Of a DNA stretch of 64,000 nt, positions 39,744 to 51,719 are shown piece after piece; position 1 is the stretch's first letter; each line of letters begins with the position of its first letter. A program made the position numbers and the translations under genes. Source of the DNA: Phymorhynchus buccinoides. Its lineage: Eukaryota; Mollusca; Gastropoda; Neogastropoda; Raphitomidae. The stretch lies in the NCBI GenBank assembly GCA_017654935.2, contig CM065710.1:6517565-6581564 (forward strand), in the 5' to 3' direction. The notes below the pieces were generated by a model that saw only the letters and a list, made by a program, of their open reading frames with translations, searched no databases and was not told the DNA's origin.

Positions 39744-42700
39744 AACATCACGCCCCCATCAACTATCCGTGCTGCAGTGGAACTGCAGGAGCATCAACAC
39801 AAACCTACCCTACCTCACCGACTATCTGCGTTCCCGACCCACAACTGATGTCCTCATGCTACAATCTCTCAATGTCGCAAAAAAAGAGCTCCCGAAACTG
39901 GATGGCTTCAACAAATAGAACATCACGCCCCCATCAACTATCCGTGCTGCAGTGGAACTGCAGGAGCATCAACACAAACCTACCCTACCTCACCGACTAT
40001 CTGCGTTCCCGACCCACAACTGACGTCCTCATGCTACAATCTCTCAATGTCGCCCCAAAAAAGCTCCCGAAACTGGATGGCTTCTACGCCACTCAGCCAC
40101 TAAAAACGACCGAGTGATGACAGCCACCTACGTCAACACCAGACTAAACTTCTACATGGCTCCTTCCCCAGCAGCACAAACAGCCAGCCGTTTCAACTCC
40201 TGTGCTGTATCCATACCCACGAAAAACAGGAACATCCATCTCCTCAACCTCTACTTCCCAGATGGCTGCAACCAACCCAACGACCAAACCTGGATGAAGG
40301 ACCTGGGCTCTGATGGCAGCAGCTGGATAGTCGGGGGAGACTTCAACAGCAGTCACTCCCTCTGGGACACCGGTCAAACCCCCCAACAAGAACAACAACT
40401 TGCAGAAGTCATCACCGATTCAAACCTGACCATCCTGAATGACGGATCCTTCACCAGAATTGGACAGAGTCCTGGTCAACGCAACACAGCCATCGACCTA
40501 ACCCTCACCACCCCGGACCTCTACCACGATGCATAATAGACAACGGGCACAGACCACCTTCAATCGGACCATCTCCCACTGCATCTGGTCCTGAACAGCG
40601 CAGACCCAACCCCCACTGACTTTGACACGGAACCAAAATACCAACTTCACAAGGCCGACTGGGACAACTTCGCCCGTCACCTGTCCATGACCTGTAATAC
40701 CATCGACCCCTCACACCCAGACATCGAGACCTACTACAGCAACATCCAAACGATGATCCTGACAGCAGCCGATGCAACCATTCCAAAGAAGACGCCAAGC
40801 AACAACCTCCCTCACCAACACTCCGACGCCTGGTGGACTGAAGACTGCTTAAAAGCCAAGCAAAAGAAACAACACCTGCTCTGTAACTGCAAAAAGAACC
40901 AATCAGAGCCCAACCAAGAAGCCCTTCATGAAGCTTCAAATGACTTCAATGAGCTCTCCGAAACCGCCATGAAAGACCACTGGGAACAATTCTGCAGAGA
41001 AGAAATCCGCGGCCCACAGGACGGCTCCAAAATCTGGAAAAAAGTCAATCAACTTCGCAAGAAAAGACGCCACCCTGAGCGACAACTCCTCATCAACGGC
41101 CAACTAACAAAAGACTCCAAAGAAAAGGCAGAAGCCCTTGCTGATACCTTCGCCAAAGCCAGCCAAACCAGGCATCTATCACCAGAACTACAACAACAAC
41201 GCAGAGAGGCAGAGGCCAACTTCACCACACCAGCCCCAGACAACTCTGCCTCCATCAACAACGACATCTCCATCGACAAACTAAAGTCAATCATAACTGG
41301 GCTAAAGTCAGTCACCAAAGCAACAGGCATGGACCCGATCTCCTACAACATGATCCAACACCTCCCACCGCCCATGCTACAAGTCCTTACCAACTTCTAC
41401 CAGACATGCTGGGAAAAGGGCATCATCCCCACCACCTGGAAAACTGCCGCTGTTGTTGCAATCCCCAAGGACGGAAAACCTCACCACCTACCAGACAGCT
41501 ACCGTCCAATTGCCCTAACGCCCCACCTGGGAAAAAATCTATGAACACATCACCAAACGGAGACTGGAATTCTTCCTCGACCAAAACCAGACGATCCCAA
41601 CCTGCCAAGCTGGTTTCAGACGGGGAAGGCAGTGCACCGAACACGTCGTCCACCTACTCGAGGACACCAAAAAATGGACAAAACAAAAGAACAGAACCAC
41701 TGTGGCGACCTTTTTTGACATAAAAAGCCTTTGATACAGTGTGGCACGCCAAACTCCTCAACAAACTCAGCGCCATTGGCATCTCTGGACGGATGTACGC
41801 CTTCATCGCCACCTTCCTTGACTCCAGAAAGATGGCAGTAAAGGTCGGCTCCTCCCTCTCCACCACCCACACCCTCGACATGGGTGTACCACAAGGCAGC
41901 GTTATTGCCCCAGCCCTCTTCACCATCATGCTGTACGACATCCTAAAGACGACGGAAAACTTCGGTCCAAACAAAGTACCAACCATCTCACTCTTCGCCG
42001 ACGACCTTGCCCTCTGGCTAAACGTCTCCGGAGCCACACCACTCTCATCAGATGGCATGGTACCAAAACCTCATCAACCGGATCAAAACCTACATGACCG
42101 AAAACGGATTCCAATTATCACCAGAACCAACTACCTACGCAACCACTACAGCATCAAACTCGGAGACCACACCATCAAACCCAGCAAGGAGGCAAAATTC
42201 CTGGGAATCACCATCACCCAAGGCCTGGACTGGAGCCGTCACATCAATCGACAAAGATCAAAAGCCATGGGAGCTGTCGGCCTCATCAAAACCCTGAAGA
42301 AAGAACCCTGGGCCACTCCAGAAAGCCTAATCCACCTCACCGGCGCCCTTGTCCACTCCCGTCTAACCTACGGGCATGAAGTCCTTCTCAACGCCAGCGA
42401 CAACCAATGGAAACTACTACAAAGAACTGAACTCTGCGCCTTAAAACACGCCATGGACGTCCACCCCGCAGCTGTCAACGACCTGGTATACCAAGAGGCT
42501 GGCTGTCTTCCCCTCCGGGATGAATGCCTAAATCGAGGGGCCAACTTCGAGGCCAGAGTCACAACTAGCGACAACAACGTCAAAACTGCCCTCCACAACC
42601 AGAATACCAAAGACATGGCCAGACAACGACACCTCAAAAGGACCAACCCAAAATTTCACCAGAAAATGACGCCATTGGAAAACCACACCAAACCCATCTG

Positions 42701-43718
42701 GCAAAGGGCCAACATCCAACCCGATGACATCATACCAACTCAGCCAACCATGCTACCCCCCTGGGAACTCCTCAAACCCAAAATCATCACAGATTATGGG
42801 ACCACGACAACCAAAAAGGACAACCCCCTCTACCTGGCCACCATCGCCAAAGAAACGATAGACACCTGCTACTCCAACCACCTCCAAATCTACACTGATG
42901 GCTCCATCCAAGACGACGGCAAAGCCGGCTGCGCCATGGTCATCCCCGACCACAACGCTACTGAAAAGTACAGCCTCAACCGTGGTGTCAGCATCTTCAC
43001 AGCAGAAATGTACGCCATCCTCCAAGCCTGCCACTACGTCAACAACATAAATCCCCCACCCAGGGCAGCTGTGATCCTCACCGACTCTAAATCATCCCTC
43101 GAAGCCCTCGCTTCAGGACGCAAAATCAACCGAAAAGAACTCCAACAAGAAACTCTGACCCTGGCCCACCACATTCAACAAAAAGGGACAGAACTAACCC
43201 TATTCTGGCTCCCCTCACACTGCGGAATCCACGGCAATGAACTGGCCAACAAAGCAGCAAAAACCGCCCCCGACACCGGAAAAAACACCGACCTTGGCCT
43301 GTCCCTCGCAGAAACCGTCTGCAAACTAAAAGAGGCCAGCAACTCCATCAGAAATGACGCCATGAAGGAGCGCTGCGCCGAACATGGATGGATCTTCATC
43401 CCAAGACAAAAAACAACAACTTCACATCGACTACGACTCCCCCGACGCCACCATCAAATACTCCGCAGAATACGGACAGGATTCCACCGACATGTCCTCC
43501 TGAACCTGAACTGCCCATGTGGCACCCCAGCCTCCCTCAGCCACGCCCTCAGCGACTGCCCAGCCCTACCAGACAGCATGGACTCCATCAGGCAGTACCG
43601 TAAACTACACAAACTAAAACTTCAAGATTTCCTGCTTCCTCACCCCTCCCTCAGAACCACACCAATGAGGTTGCTGACCGAAGCACTACTAGTCTCAGGA
43701 CTGGAAGAATGGTTTTAA
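39700..43718 (+). pseudogene. LINE ORF2 (endonuclease-RT-RNase H), frameshifted
   Basis: Start near ATG 39700. The endonuclease start LQWNCRSINTNLPYLTDY occurs twice because of a 175-bp tandem duplication (about 39741-40090). Further motifs: GGDFNSSHSLWD, a stop at about 40534, SDHLPLHLV, AWWTEDC, RT with SYRPIALTP near 41510, FFDIKKAFDTVWH-like near 41720 (one base out), GVPQGSVIAPALF, FADDLALW near 42000, then RNase H TDGSIQDDGKAGCAMV near 42895 and LFWLPSHCGIHGNELANKAA, and a C-terminal CPCGTPASLSHALSDC motif. It ends at TAA before an A-rich stretch. At least four frame breaks; several sit in A runs. Confidence 0.85.
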
Positions 43719-43948
43719 AAAAAATAAATAAAAAATAAAAAGAGACTTCCGCCCCTGTGACCTACCACCAAGATGTCAACCACCACCACCACGACGCCCA
43801 GCGCCTTCCACCAACTCATCCCAGACCCTCCACCTCCAGATCATCAACCGCTCCGTGGACCCTGCCTAAACCGACTCAGCACCAGCGAAACTTGTCCATA
43901 AGAGCTTCGGCTATGAGGACGTTAAACCTTCCACTACCAACCAAAATT

Positions 43949-44336
43949 TAGGCAGACTTGTTGGAGAGACTCATCTAGAGAGAGAATAAATAAAGAGAGC
44001 GAGAGAGAGACCTGGGTCAGCCTTGACTGCCTGTTGCTGTTTGCCGTTTGCCTCTTGCTGACTGTTCCTGTTGTACACTCTTCCTGCACTCCTTTCTGTC
44101 CCTGCACCCTTCCACTCCACACCATCACATTTGTATTAGGTGTTTTTGTGAGTTGTATATAATCCTGATTGCGTTGTCTTTACATTTGTTTGCCACTGTC
44201 CCTTATTCCCTTCCCCCCTGACCATCCTTTGTGTGTTTGGAGAGTATGTATTGTTATTCATTTTGTTGTTTGCAATGTGCCTAGTGTCTTCAATCAGTTA
44301 ACGTACTTTGCTATGTTTAAATGTGTTTAAGTATTA
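43949..44336. other. Unassigned sequence
   Basis: CT-rich stretch and T-rich segments; possibly the 5' UTR of the following LINE fragment. No coding sequence seen. Confidence 0.4.
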
Positions 44337-44955
44337 TTGTGGTCCAACAGTGTGTTCATTATGTCTAACATAATGACTACTACAGTAGATACATGGCCCT
44401 CTAAAAACGGATTTAGAGTAGGTTATCTAAACATTAATAGTGCACGGAATAAGCTTGATGATATCGCAACAATTTTACACAATAATGGAAATAATTGTCA
44501 CATGTTTTGCATAGCCGAATCCAGACTAACAAACATTATTGTAGATAGTGATATGGCAATGCCTCTAACTATGACATAATTCGGCTCGATCCCATTTTAC
44601 CTAAATCAACTGGCTTACTTTTATACTGTGCTAAATCAGTGAACTATAAAATGCTTACAAAAATAGAAAATATCAACGTAGAATCTGTTTGGATTGAAAT
44701 TAATCTTAAACATTGTAAACCCGTCATGGTTGGTTTTCAATAGAGAAATCCAGCTCAGATCACTGACTGGTTTGATCGATTTAATCTGATGATAGATGCA
44801 GCTAACATTGATTCCAAAGAAATTATCCTTTTAGGCGACTTTAGTTTAACATAGATTTGATAGTTCCTAATATTAAATGGCCTCATATTTATGCAACTCA
44901 TGGGTTAGAGCAGATAATAGATCGCCCAACATGCATAACAAAAAACACTGCAACT
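44337..44955 (+). mobile_element. CR1/L2-like LINE endonuclease fragment, decayed
   Basis: Reads GYLNINSARNKLDDIATIL, then CIAESRL, then after frame breaks a PTCITKNTAT motif near 44930, all typical of the endonuclease domain of CR1/L2/Rex-type elements. The N gap cuts it off. Confidence 0.65.
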
Positions 44956-45455
44956 NNNNNNNNNNNNNNNNNNNNNNNNNNNNNNNNNNNNNNNNNNNNN
45001 NNNNNNNNNNNNNNNNNNNNNNNNNNNNNNNNNNNNNNNNNNNNNNNNNNNNNNNNNNNNNNNNNNNNNNNNNNNNNNNNNNNNNNNNNNNNNNNNNNNN
45101 NNNNNNNNNNNNNNNNNNNNNNNNNNNNNNNNNNNNNNNNNNNNNNNNNNNNNNNNNNNNNNNNNNNNNNNNNNNNNNNNNNNNNNNNNNNNNNNNNNNN
45201 NNNNNNNNNNNNNNNNNNNNNNNNNNNNNNNNNNNNNNNNNNNNNNNNNNNNNNNNNNNNNNNNNNNNNNNNNNNNNNNNNNNNNNNNNNNNNNNNNNNN
45301 NNNNNNNNNNNNNNNNNNNNNNNNNNNNNNNNNNNNNNNNNNNNNNNNNNNNNNNNNNNNNNNNNNNNNNNNNNNNNNNNNNNNNNNNNNNNNNNNNNNN
45401 NNNNNNNNNNNNNNNNNNNNNNNNNNNNNNNNNNNNNNNNNNNNNNNNNNNNNNN
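44956..45455. other. Assembly gap (500 N)
   Basis: Exactly 500 N, inside or next to a LINE. Confidence 0.99.
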
Positions 45456-45547
45456 CAAACTCCTCTCTGAGCTCACCCCTTTTTTTCATCTGGTAGGAAG
45501 AGAGGGATGGACTAGGATACCTAGCTATGCATATCCTGGCCGTTTCG

Positions 45548-45772
45548 TAGATGGAAGACGGGGTAAAAAGCGCCTGGGCGGGTAAGAAGCCCACCCCAAT
45601 TTATCTCATGAAATGAAGCAAATTTTTCAGTCTCATTTTGCCCATGAGACGAGCGTTGAATGTCTAGCATTCGTCTCATGGGCAAATTTGAACTGAAATT
45701 TTTCTTTTTTCATGAGATAATTGGGGTGAGCTTCTTACACGCCCATGCGCTTTTTTACCCCGTCTTCCCCTA
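45548..45772. mobile_element. Palindromic MITE with TA target, copy 1
   Basis: The two arms are inverse: ggaagacggggtaaaaagcg and cgcttttttaccccgtcttcc, with caattatctcatgaaat-type inner arms. TA on both sides. A second, better copy is at 48555-48771. Confidence 0.8.
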
Positions 45773-45914
45773 CGCCACAAGGGGTCTAAGCCGTAACTTT
45801 ATAAAAAGAAATGTTCCATATGGCTTAGGCCGGGAGGACGAAACACAAATTTCTCAAGGGGTCTAAGAAACACCACTAACCGCTAATTCAGCTTTTATTT
45901 AGATTAGTACCAAT

Positions 45915-46135
45915 TTAATCGTGGCAGTACCATAGCCGAGGCGTGGCTACTGCTACACTTAATCTGTATTGTTCAAAACAAAATCGGGACTTTACTTACT
46001 GGTGTTGCACTACCTCCGGGCATTGCTTCCAGGATCGTTCCCATCATCTTTATTATCTACTGATGTCTCCCATATGTGTCTGTTCCAGAACCGAGGGGAC
46101 GTAAAACACCATTTTTCATTCATTCCCCCACGCCA
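45915..46135 (-). repeat. Interspersed repeat family B, copy 2
   Basis: Inverse of 3395-3645, with taccatagccgaggcgtgg and acatatgtgtctgttccag type phrases. Confidence 0.55.
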
Positions 46136-46489
46136 CACCCAACCGGCGCATAACGTCAGCTAGGTAAAGATAACTCTAGGCCTAATAGCTTACTCTTTAC
46201 TTTCAGAGAGAGAAAAGAGTTGCTATCTAAATCAAAAGGGAGATAAATCATACCTCACCGACAGGTTGTACAAATAGTTCGATTTCATTGTCAGTCTATT
46301 TTGTGTGCAGAAAATTAAATCTGCAGTATATTATTATGCCATCTAACATGATGGGAAATTGAGAAAGAACACTCAAAAATACTTGTATTTATTTACTTTG
46401 CTAAAATCATCCCATATAATTTTCGCTGTATAGAGTGAAGAATATTTGTCTGTGTCAACTTTCTTTCTTTTGTCTTCCATTTTGTAAAC

Positions 46490-46840
46490 AAAAAGTTACG
46501 TTCTCGTGAGAACTAAAATCATTGCCCCACATGGCCGAAAGGCCAAAGAGGGCGTAAAACATTATTTTCTCTAGAACTAAAATCATGGCCTTATTGGCTT
46601 TTACATTGATCCAATGTGGCGGTAAACCATAGCCGATATTGAGGTTTAGCCGATGCATGGTTACCGCTACACCTATTTATACTGTTAAAAACTCGGACTT
46701 TACTGCTGTTGCACTGCCTCCGGCATTGCAGCCAGATATTGTCCTCACCATTTACAAATGTCGCATATGTGTCTATGACCGAGAGGACGTAAAACACCAT
46801 TTTCACCGAAGAACTAATTTTAGCCAGAAGTATAAAAAAC
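46490..46840 (-). repeat. Interspersed repeat family B, copy 3, with flanking module
   Basis: The core at 46615-46815 shares ggttaccgctacaccta and ctcggactttactgctg. The flanking module (cacatggccgaaaggccaa) recurs inverted at 47125-47175, so the copies may bound a larger element of about 680 bp. Confidence 0.5.
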
Positions 46841-46859
46841 AAATTGCACATTCCCGACG

Positions 46860-47110
46860 ATGCAATCCGTCAAGGATGTGTATTCCAGTCAAGGGTGTGT
46901 GTATCACCCAAAGGATGCAAGGATGACAAGGTCGAAGATGTGAGGGGGGTTATGCCACATGGGGTTTAAATGTCACCGAGAGGCAGACATGTCTCTGTGT
47001 TACGGGTGTGCACCCCGGTAAAGGACGTGCACTCCAGTGAAGGGTGTGAAGCTGTATCACCCAAAGGACGCAAGGAGGACAGGGGCTAAGATGTGAGGGG
47101 TGGGTGCCAC
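46860..47110. repeat. Tandem duplication, unit about 150 bp
   Basis: A block with tcacccaaaggatgcaagga at about 46908 recurs as tcacccaaaggacgcaagga at about 47056, each followed by agatgtgagggg. Confidence 0.6.
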
Positions 47111-47603
47111 GCGGCAAGAGAAATAATGTTTTACGCCCTCTGCGGCCTTTCGGCTATGTGGGGCATGAAGTGCCACGCGGCGATGCCATTATTATTTATA
47201 TTTTTGTTTTTTGGGTCAATTGTCCAGTTTCTTGTCACTCGAGCGTAGATGTGTCACGCTGCTGTTATGTGCCCGTTTGCCCGCTCTGGAACTTATCTGC
47301 CGCTCGGCGATCCACTGGATCCGATAAATAGAAGTGGAATGGTTCAACGTTTCCAGCACTGTGTGGAATTATGTGTTATGGCGTACAATGTCATGTTAAG
47401 AATTGTAATATATATATTTTTTTTTTTTAGGTTGTTGAATGTTGGTAAGATACATTGATGAGTGTTTTGTATATACGTGGTCGAACTTTACGCGGTGACA
47501 GTCCTGAGATAACCATAGCAGTTGACAGGATTATAATAGAAATATAAAACAAAAATAAGACCAAGGCCAGCAAGGTCATAAAAATTGAACTGAAGATTAA
47601 AAG

Positions 47604-48300
47604 ATAATAATAATAATACATAAATAAATCTTCTATAGCGCTATTCTCCTGACACAGCAGGTCTCATCGCGCTTTACATGAAGAAAAAAAAAGGGAAAAA
47701 AAGTAAGTTTACCCCACGCACACAAAAGATATTCAAAATACATGTACTTAAAATATTTTAGAAAAAAAAACAAACTTTATCGCACTCACCCAACTCACAT
47801 TTAAAACAAAACACGAATTATTTATTAAAAAAATAAAACGAAATAAAAAATCTTTACAGGGTTGACTGACAGTGGATGGAAAGACAGAAATTAACAGATA
47901 TTTTCTGAAGAGATGCGTCTTCAGGACAGTATTGAAAGAAGACAGAGATGGAGAGTTGCGGAGAGAGAAAGGGTGATTGTTCCAGATCTGGGGTGCTCGG
48001 AAACGAAAAGATGTTTTCCAACAGTTTTGTACTTGGTGACAGGTTTGCAGATAAGTTTTAATGTTGTTGTTTTTTATCTGAGGTTGCGTTCTGGTATATA
48101 GACAGAGAGGAGAGAAGAGAGGTAGTCAGGAAGAGTGTCTTCGAAATAACGATAGGCGAGAGTGGCCACTTTATAGTCGACTCTCGCGTCAACAGGGAGC
48201 CAGTGCAGCTGTCTCAGCAGTGGTGTCACTGAGTCAGTCTTACGCTTTCTGAGCACAACCCTGTTCTGGACTCTTAGAAAGAGGGAGACCTGCACAGAGT
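47604..48300 (-). mobile_element. CR1/L2-like LINE, 5'-truncated 3' end
   Basis: The minus strand reads LRQLHWLPVDARVDYKVATL, then DTLPDYLSSLL, then RFRAPQIWNNHPFSLRNSPS and LKTHLFRKYL, the conserved C-terminal tail of ORF2. It ends with gcgctatagaagatttatt and an ATT tail. Truncated at 48300. Confidence 0.8.
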
Positions 48301-48465
48301 ATCAACCCCTCTGTTAAATTTGATTTAACCCATCTAATATTTTGAAAGATTGTGATAGACACATAGACAAAGGCAAAAGAAGAAAGAAATCCTATTGCCT
48401 CTTTACAATTTTCCAAGAGCACACAATAAACAAAAATGACTAAATATAAATTGAAGTAGGTTTTA

Positions 48466-48545
48466 TTAATAGTAATATTTATATGGCGCAATATCCTGAT
48501 AAACACAGCCCAAAGCGCCTTACAATAACAAGCTATAATTAATAG
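48466..48545 (-). mobile_element. LINE 3' end fragment
   Basis: Minus strand: taaggcgctttgggctg and gcgccatataaat, a terminus related to 20430-20530. Confidence 0.55.
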
Positions 48546-48554
48546 TGTCATACA

Positions 48555-48771
48555 TAGGGGAAGACGGGGTAAAAAGCGCATGGGCGGGTAAGAAGCCACC
48601 CCAATTATCTCATGAAATGAAGCAAATTTCAGTCTCATTTTGCCCATGAGACGAGCGTTAATGTCTAGCATTCGTCTCATGGGCAAATTTGACTGAAATT
48701 TTCTTTATTTCATGAAATAATTGGGGTGGGCTTCTTACCCGCCCATGCGCTTTTTACCCCGTCTTCCCCTA
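48555..48771. mobile_element. Palindromic MITE with TA target, copy 2
   Basis: TA flanks a near-perfect 213-bp foldback starting GGGGAAGACGGGGTAAAAAG. The central loop is around taatgtctagcatt. It can form a very long hairpin RNA if transcribed. Confidence 0.85.
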
Positions 48772-48944
48772 AACACTGCAATACATACATGGCATGTAAT
48801 CAACAATACATCAGAAATAAAAAATACTTGTACCACAGGGGGAAAAGTTAATTAGACACACGCACTCTCGCCCTCCTCCCTCCCTCCCCTCTACCTCTCC
48901 ACCACCCCACCCTCTATGCTTGTCAAAATATACTTCTTCTTCTT

Positions 48945-49240
48945 CGTTCGCTCAGTTTCCTGTCATATGAGCGTAGATGCGTCATGCTGCCGTTATGCGC
49001 CTAAGAAATAGTTAGGACCAGCATGTCCGACTTCGGCTTAAAAAATCTTTGTAAGAATTTATTTTAAAATAAGGGAGGAGAATGGACCAGTGACATAGAA
49101 AGATAGCAGATAACAGTAAGCAAAGGGAAAAGGCAGAGTCAAAGAGAAGAGAATGACAGAATTAGAGGAAGTTACAAGCACAGAACTTCCAGAAGGTGGA
49201 GGAACTATTTGTACAAAAGATTTCCCGGCATCCCCACAGG
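48945..49240 (-). repeat. Interspersed repeat family A (alternative 3' module), minus copy
   Basis: Inverse of 7000-7285, with gcgtcatgctgccgttatg and cacagaacttccagaaggtg. Confidence 0.65.
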
Positions 49241-49344
49241 GGAGTCAAAATATACATCCATAATCAAGAATAATTAGAACACGAATACACAGGTAAGCCT
49301 TATAGTCCGAAAAATACGGTAGAACACGAACAGGTCTCAAATAA

Positions 49345-49349
<5 letters not shown>

Positions 49350-49422
<73 letters not shown>

Positions 49423-49442
49423 GGGGGGGGGGGGGGAGAGAG
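49350..49442. repeat. (AG)n microsatellite with poly-G end
   Basis: Perfect AG tract followed by a G run. Confidence 0.95.
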
Positions 49443-49516
49443 AATAGGATGACAGTGATTATAATTGAAAAGTACCACTGCCTTTCATATTAGAATGTAA
49501 GGAAACATTTTCTTTT

Positions 49517-49682
49517 TACAGTGGAACCTCCTTTATAAGACTTTCCATTACATAGACTCCCTCCCACGTAAAACTTGCTTCTCTGAGCATTGCCCTTCTG
49601 TGTAAGTAAATTAAAATGACCTCCCTTATAAGACCCCATTTTGGATGATTTTTGAAGGCCTTATAAGGGAGGTTCCACTGTA
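49517..49682. mobile_element. Tc1/mariner-like MITE, copy 2
   Basis: TA-flanked, termini CAGTGGAACCTCC and ggaggttccactg; about 165 bp, same family as 3863-4043. Confidence 0.8.
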
Positions 49683-49781
49683 TTTCTGTTTCGTTTCAAT
49701 TCAAATCATGACAGATTTATATACAATGGAAATTGACCTATCTCACCATAAGTCATAACATTTAGAGTTCTTAGACTAAGG

Positions 49782-50325
49782 TTAAAGGTGGACCCTGACG
49801 GATGAGTTTTTTTGCAAGAAAGACGTCAAAATCACCAGAAAGACAGCCTTTTCAAGAATCGGAACGCTCACTTTGCTCTGGTTTCCTATAAATCAAACAG
49901 TCAAAAACGTCGATTCCTCCTTGGCGGAGATGCCGGAGAGAGAAGCCATTTTGGATGGGGTGGGTGGAGGCCACTCATTGTGGTTGAAGCATTTTCTTTG
50001 TAGTGCAGTAAAAAAAAAGGAGCTATTTCCTTTGTTGTGAGCGAAACTATTTTAGGTAAACTGCATAAAATTTTAAAAATAAAAAATAAAAAGGCTTGTA
50101 TTGCGGACATTTTGTGTAAACGATTTGGTCTAAAATCATGCGGCCATTAGAAAAGGGAAGGCACATGCCTTCTCTTTCACTGAAAGAATTTGACTTCCAG
50201 CACCTCCGCCAAGGAGGAATCACCTATTTGACAATTTGATTTCTATGAAACCAGAGCAAAGTGAGTGTTGCGATCTCTGTAAAACTAAAGGGTGTTTTCA
50301 TGGTGATCTCGACGTGTTTCTAAGA
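49782..50325. mobile_element. TTAA-flanked long-TIR MITE, copy 3
   Basis: Left TTAA followed by AGGTGGACCCTGACGGATGA. The right arm is inverse but loses its outermost part near 50321, so the right end is damaged. Confidence 0.7.
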
Positions 50326-50419
50326 ATCTTTTAAAGCAAATACGTGTACTTTTTCAATAACATTTAGAGAGAGAGAGAGAGTCTCTTTTATGTGTAAAAC
50401 TTTTTAGTGTTTTGAAAGG

Positions 50420-50750
50420 CAAACCCCCGTGGGGGGTCTTCCGTACAAATAGTTCCCCCACCTTCTGGAAGTTCTGTGCTTGAAACTTCCTCTAATCTGC
50501 CGCTCTCTTTGACTCTGCCTTTTCCCTTTTGCTTTCTGTCATCTGTTATCTTTCTGACTTATTAGCCCATTCTCCTGCCTCCCCTTAAAAAAAAAAGTCT
50601 CTTCCAAATACTTTTCTCCTTTGAGCTCCTCCAAAATCGGAATGTGTCGGCTGTACGCAGCGGGGAGATCAGTGAAGACTGAAAACCGGACACATACGTA
50701 CCTTACCCATTATGGCCATATGGCCTGGGGATGCAGGAGACGAAGAAGAA
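50420..50750 (+). repeat. Interspersed repeat family A, full-type copy
   Basis: Contains ccaccttctggaagttctg, cttattagcccattctcctg, aatgtgtcggctgtacgc and an end ggagacgaagaagaagaaag. Confidence 0.7.
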
Positions 50751-51719
50751 GAAAGGCAACACACATTTCACTCAAATCAAACAATATACAACATTTAAAA
50801 AAATCTTCATTCAAGTAGGCCTAACACGTTGGGAGCAAACAATAAAATATACACTGCAGAGAGAGGAATAAAGTAGAGATATTTTCCTTGGCTTGTGCAT
50901 CATCCAATCATTGTCAATACTGGAGAGGATGGAGGACAGGAGGCAAGTCCTGGGCTGTCTTTGCTGCCGTGGAGTCTTCTCTTTTGGCCTTCGTATCAGA
51001 TCTCATTTTCTGCATAAACACAAAAAAGTTGATCTACAAAATTCAAAGATTTTTTTTTCTTTTCTAATTGATCAACATAATGTTGACCAATATATCCAAG
51101 GAATGGACGAATTTACCTTTTCAGAAAACAAAATAGAAAACCAACTGTACTCCTCTGCATGGGTGCTTCTAGAAAACCCTGCTATAACCTGAAAACCAGG
51201 GATATAGGGACAGCCTAATTCCTGGTACAGTGCAGGAACAGCATCCCTTTGGGGATATAAGGGGGCAATGTAACATTACACAAGCTAAGCCACTACCTGG
51301 GCTGTGATAAGTGGTGGTAAGAACAAAATACAGGGAAGATAAAAAGCGGAGGTTGCTCCTTAAATGAAAAACAAAATGGGTGCAGGCAGAGGTCTTGTAA
51401 ATAAACAGAATCTAGGCACATAAACCAAAGAGAAGCATCAATGTATCTGAAAACATAATATTACTGTACGAAGTCGGTATATTGTAATGACAATCTAAAT
51501 ACAGTTCACATCCTTACATCGACAGTAATACTTCTATAACAACAAAGAGCACATAAACGTGTAGTTTTTGTAACGCTTTATAGCTAATTAATAAGCTACA
51601 TATAAAAATAAAAATAGATTGCACTTTCAATATCACTAGCACATTTTTAAAAAAGTATCGAACAGCGATAACTTCTGATTCACACACACATACATTTTCT
51701 CTCTCTGAGTGTCCCTTAC
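50751..51719. other. Mostly unassigned; possible short minus-strand exon
   Basis: On the minus strand an acceptor ttttgtgtttatgcag near 51018 opens a 32-codon frame (KMRSDTKAKREDSTAAKTAQ onward) to a stop near 50920. It lies 3' of the MCM2-like fragment on the same strand, but I do not recognise it. Confidence 0.3.

Larger units (their letters stand above)
38600..43948 (+). mobile_element. Near full-length I-like (Nimb/I group) LINE, decayed
   Basis: Two-ORF non-LTR element: ORF1 with CCHC fingers and ORF2 with apurinic-type endonuclease, RT, RNase H and a C-terminal Cys/His motif. The 3' UTR ends tatgaggacgttaaacc and accaaccaa, resembling termini of Nimb/I-type elements. ORF1 and ORF2 overlap slightly near 39700-39743. 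Multiple frameshifts make it inactive as assembled. The 5' boundary is approximate. Confidence 0.8.
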
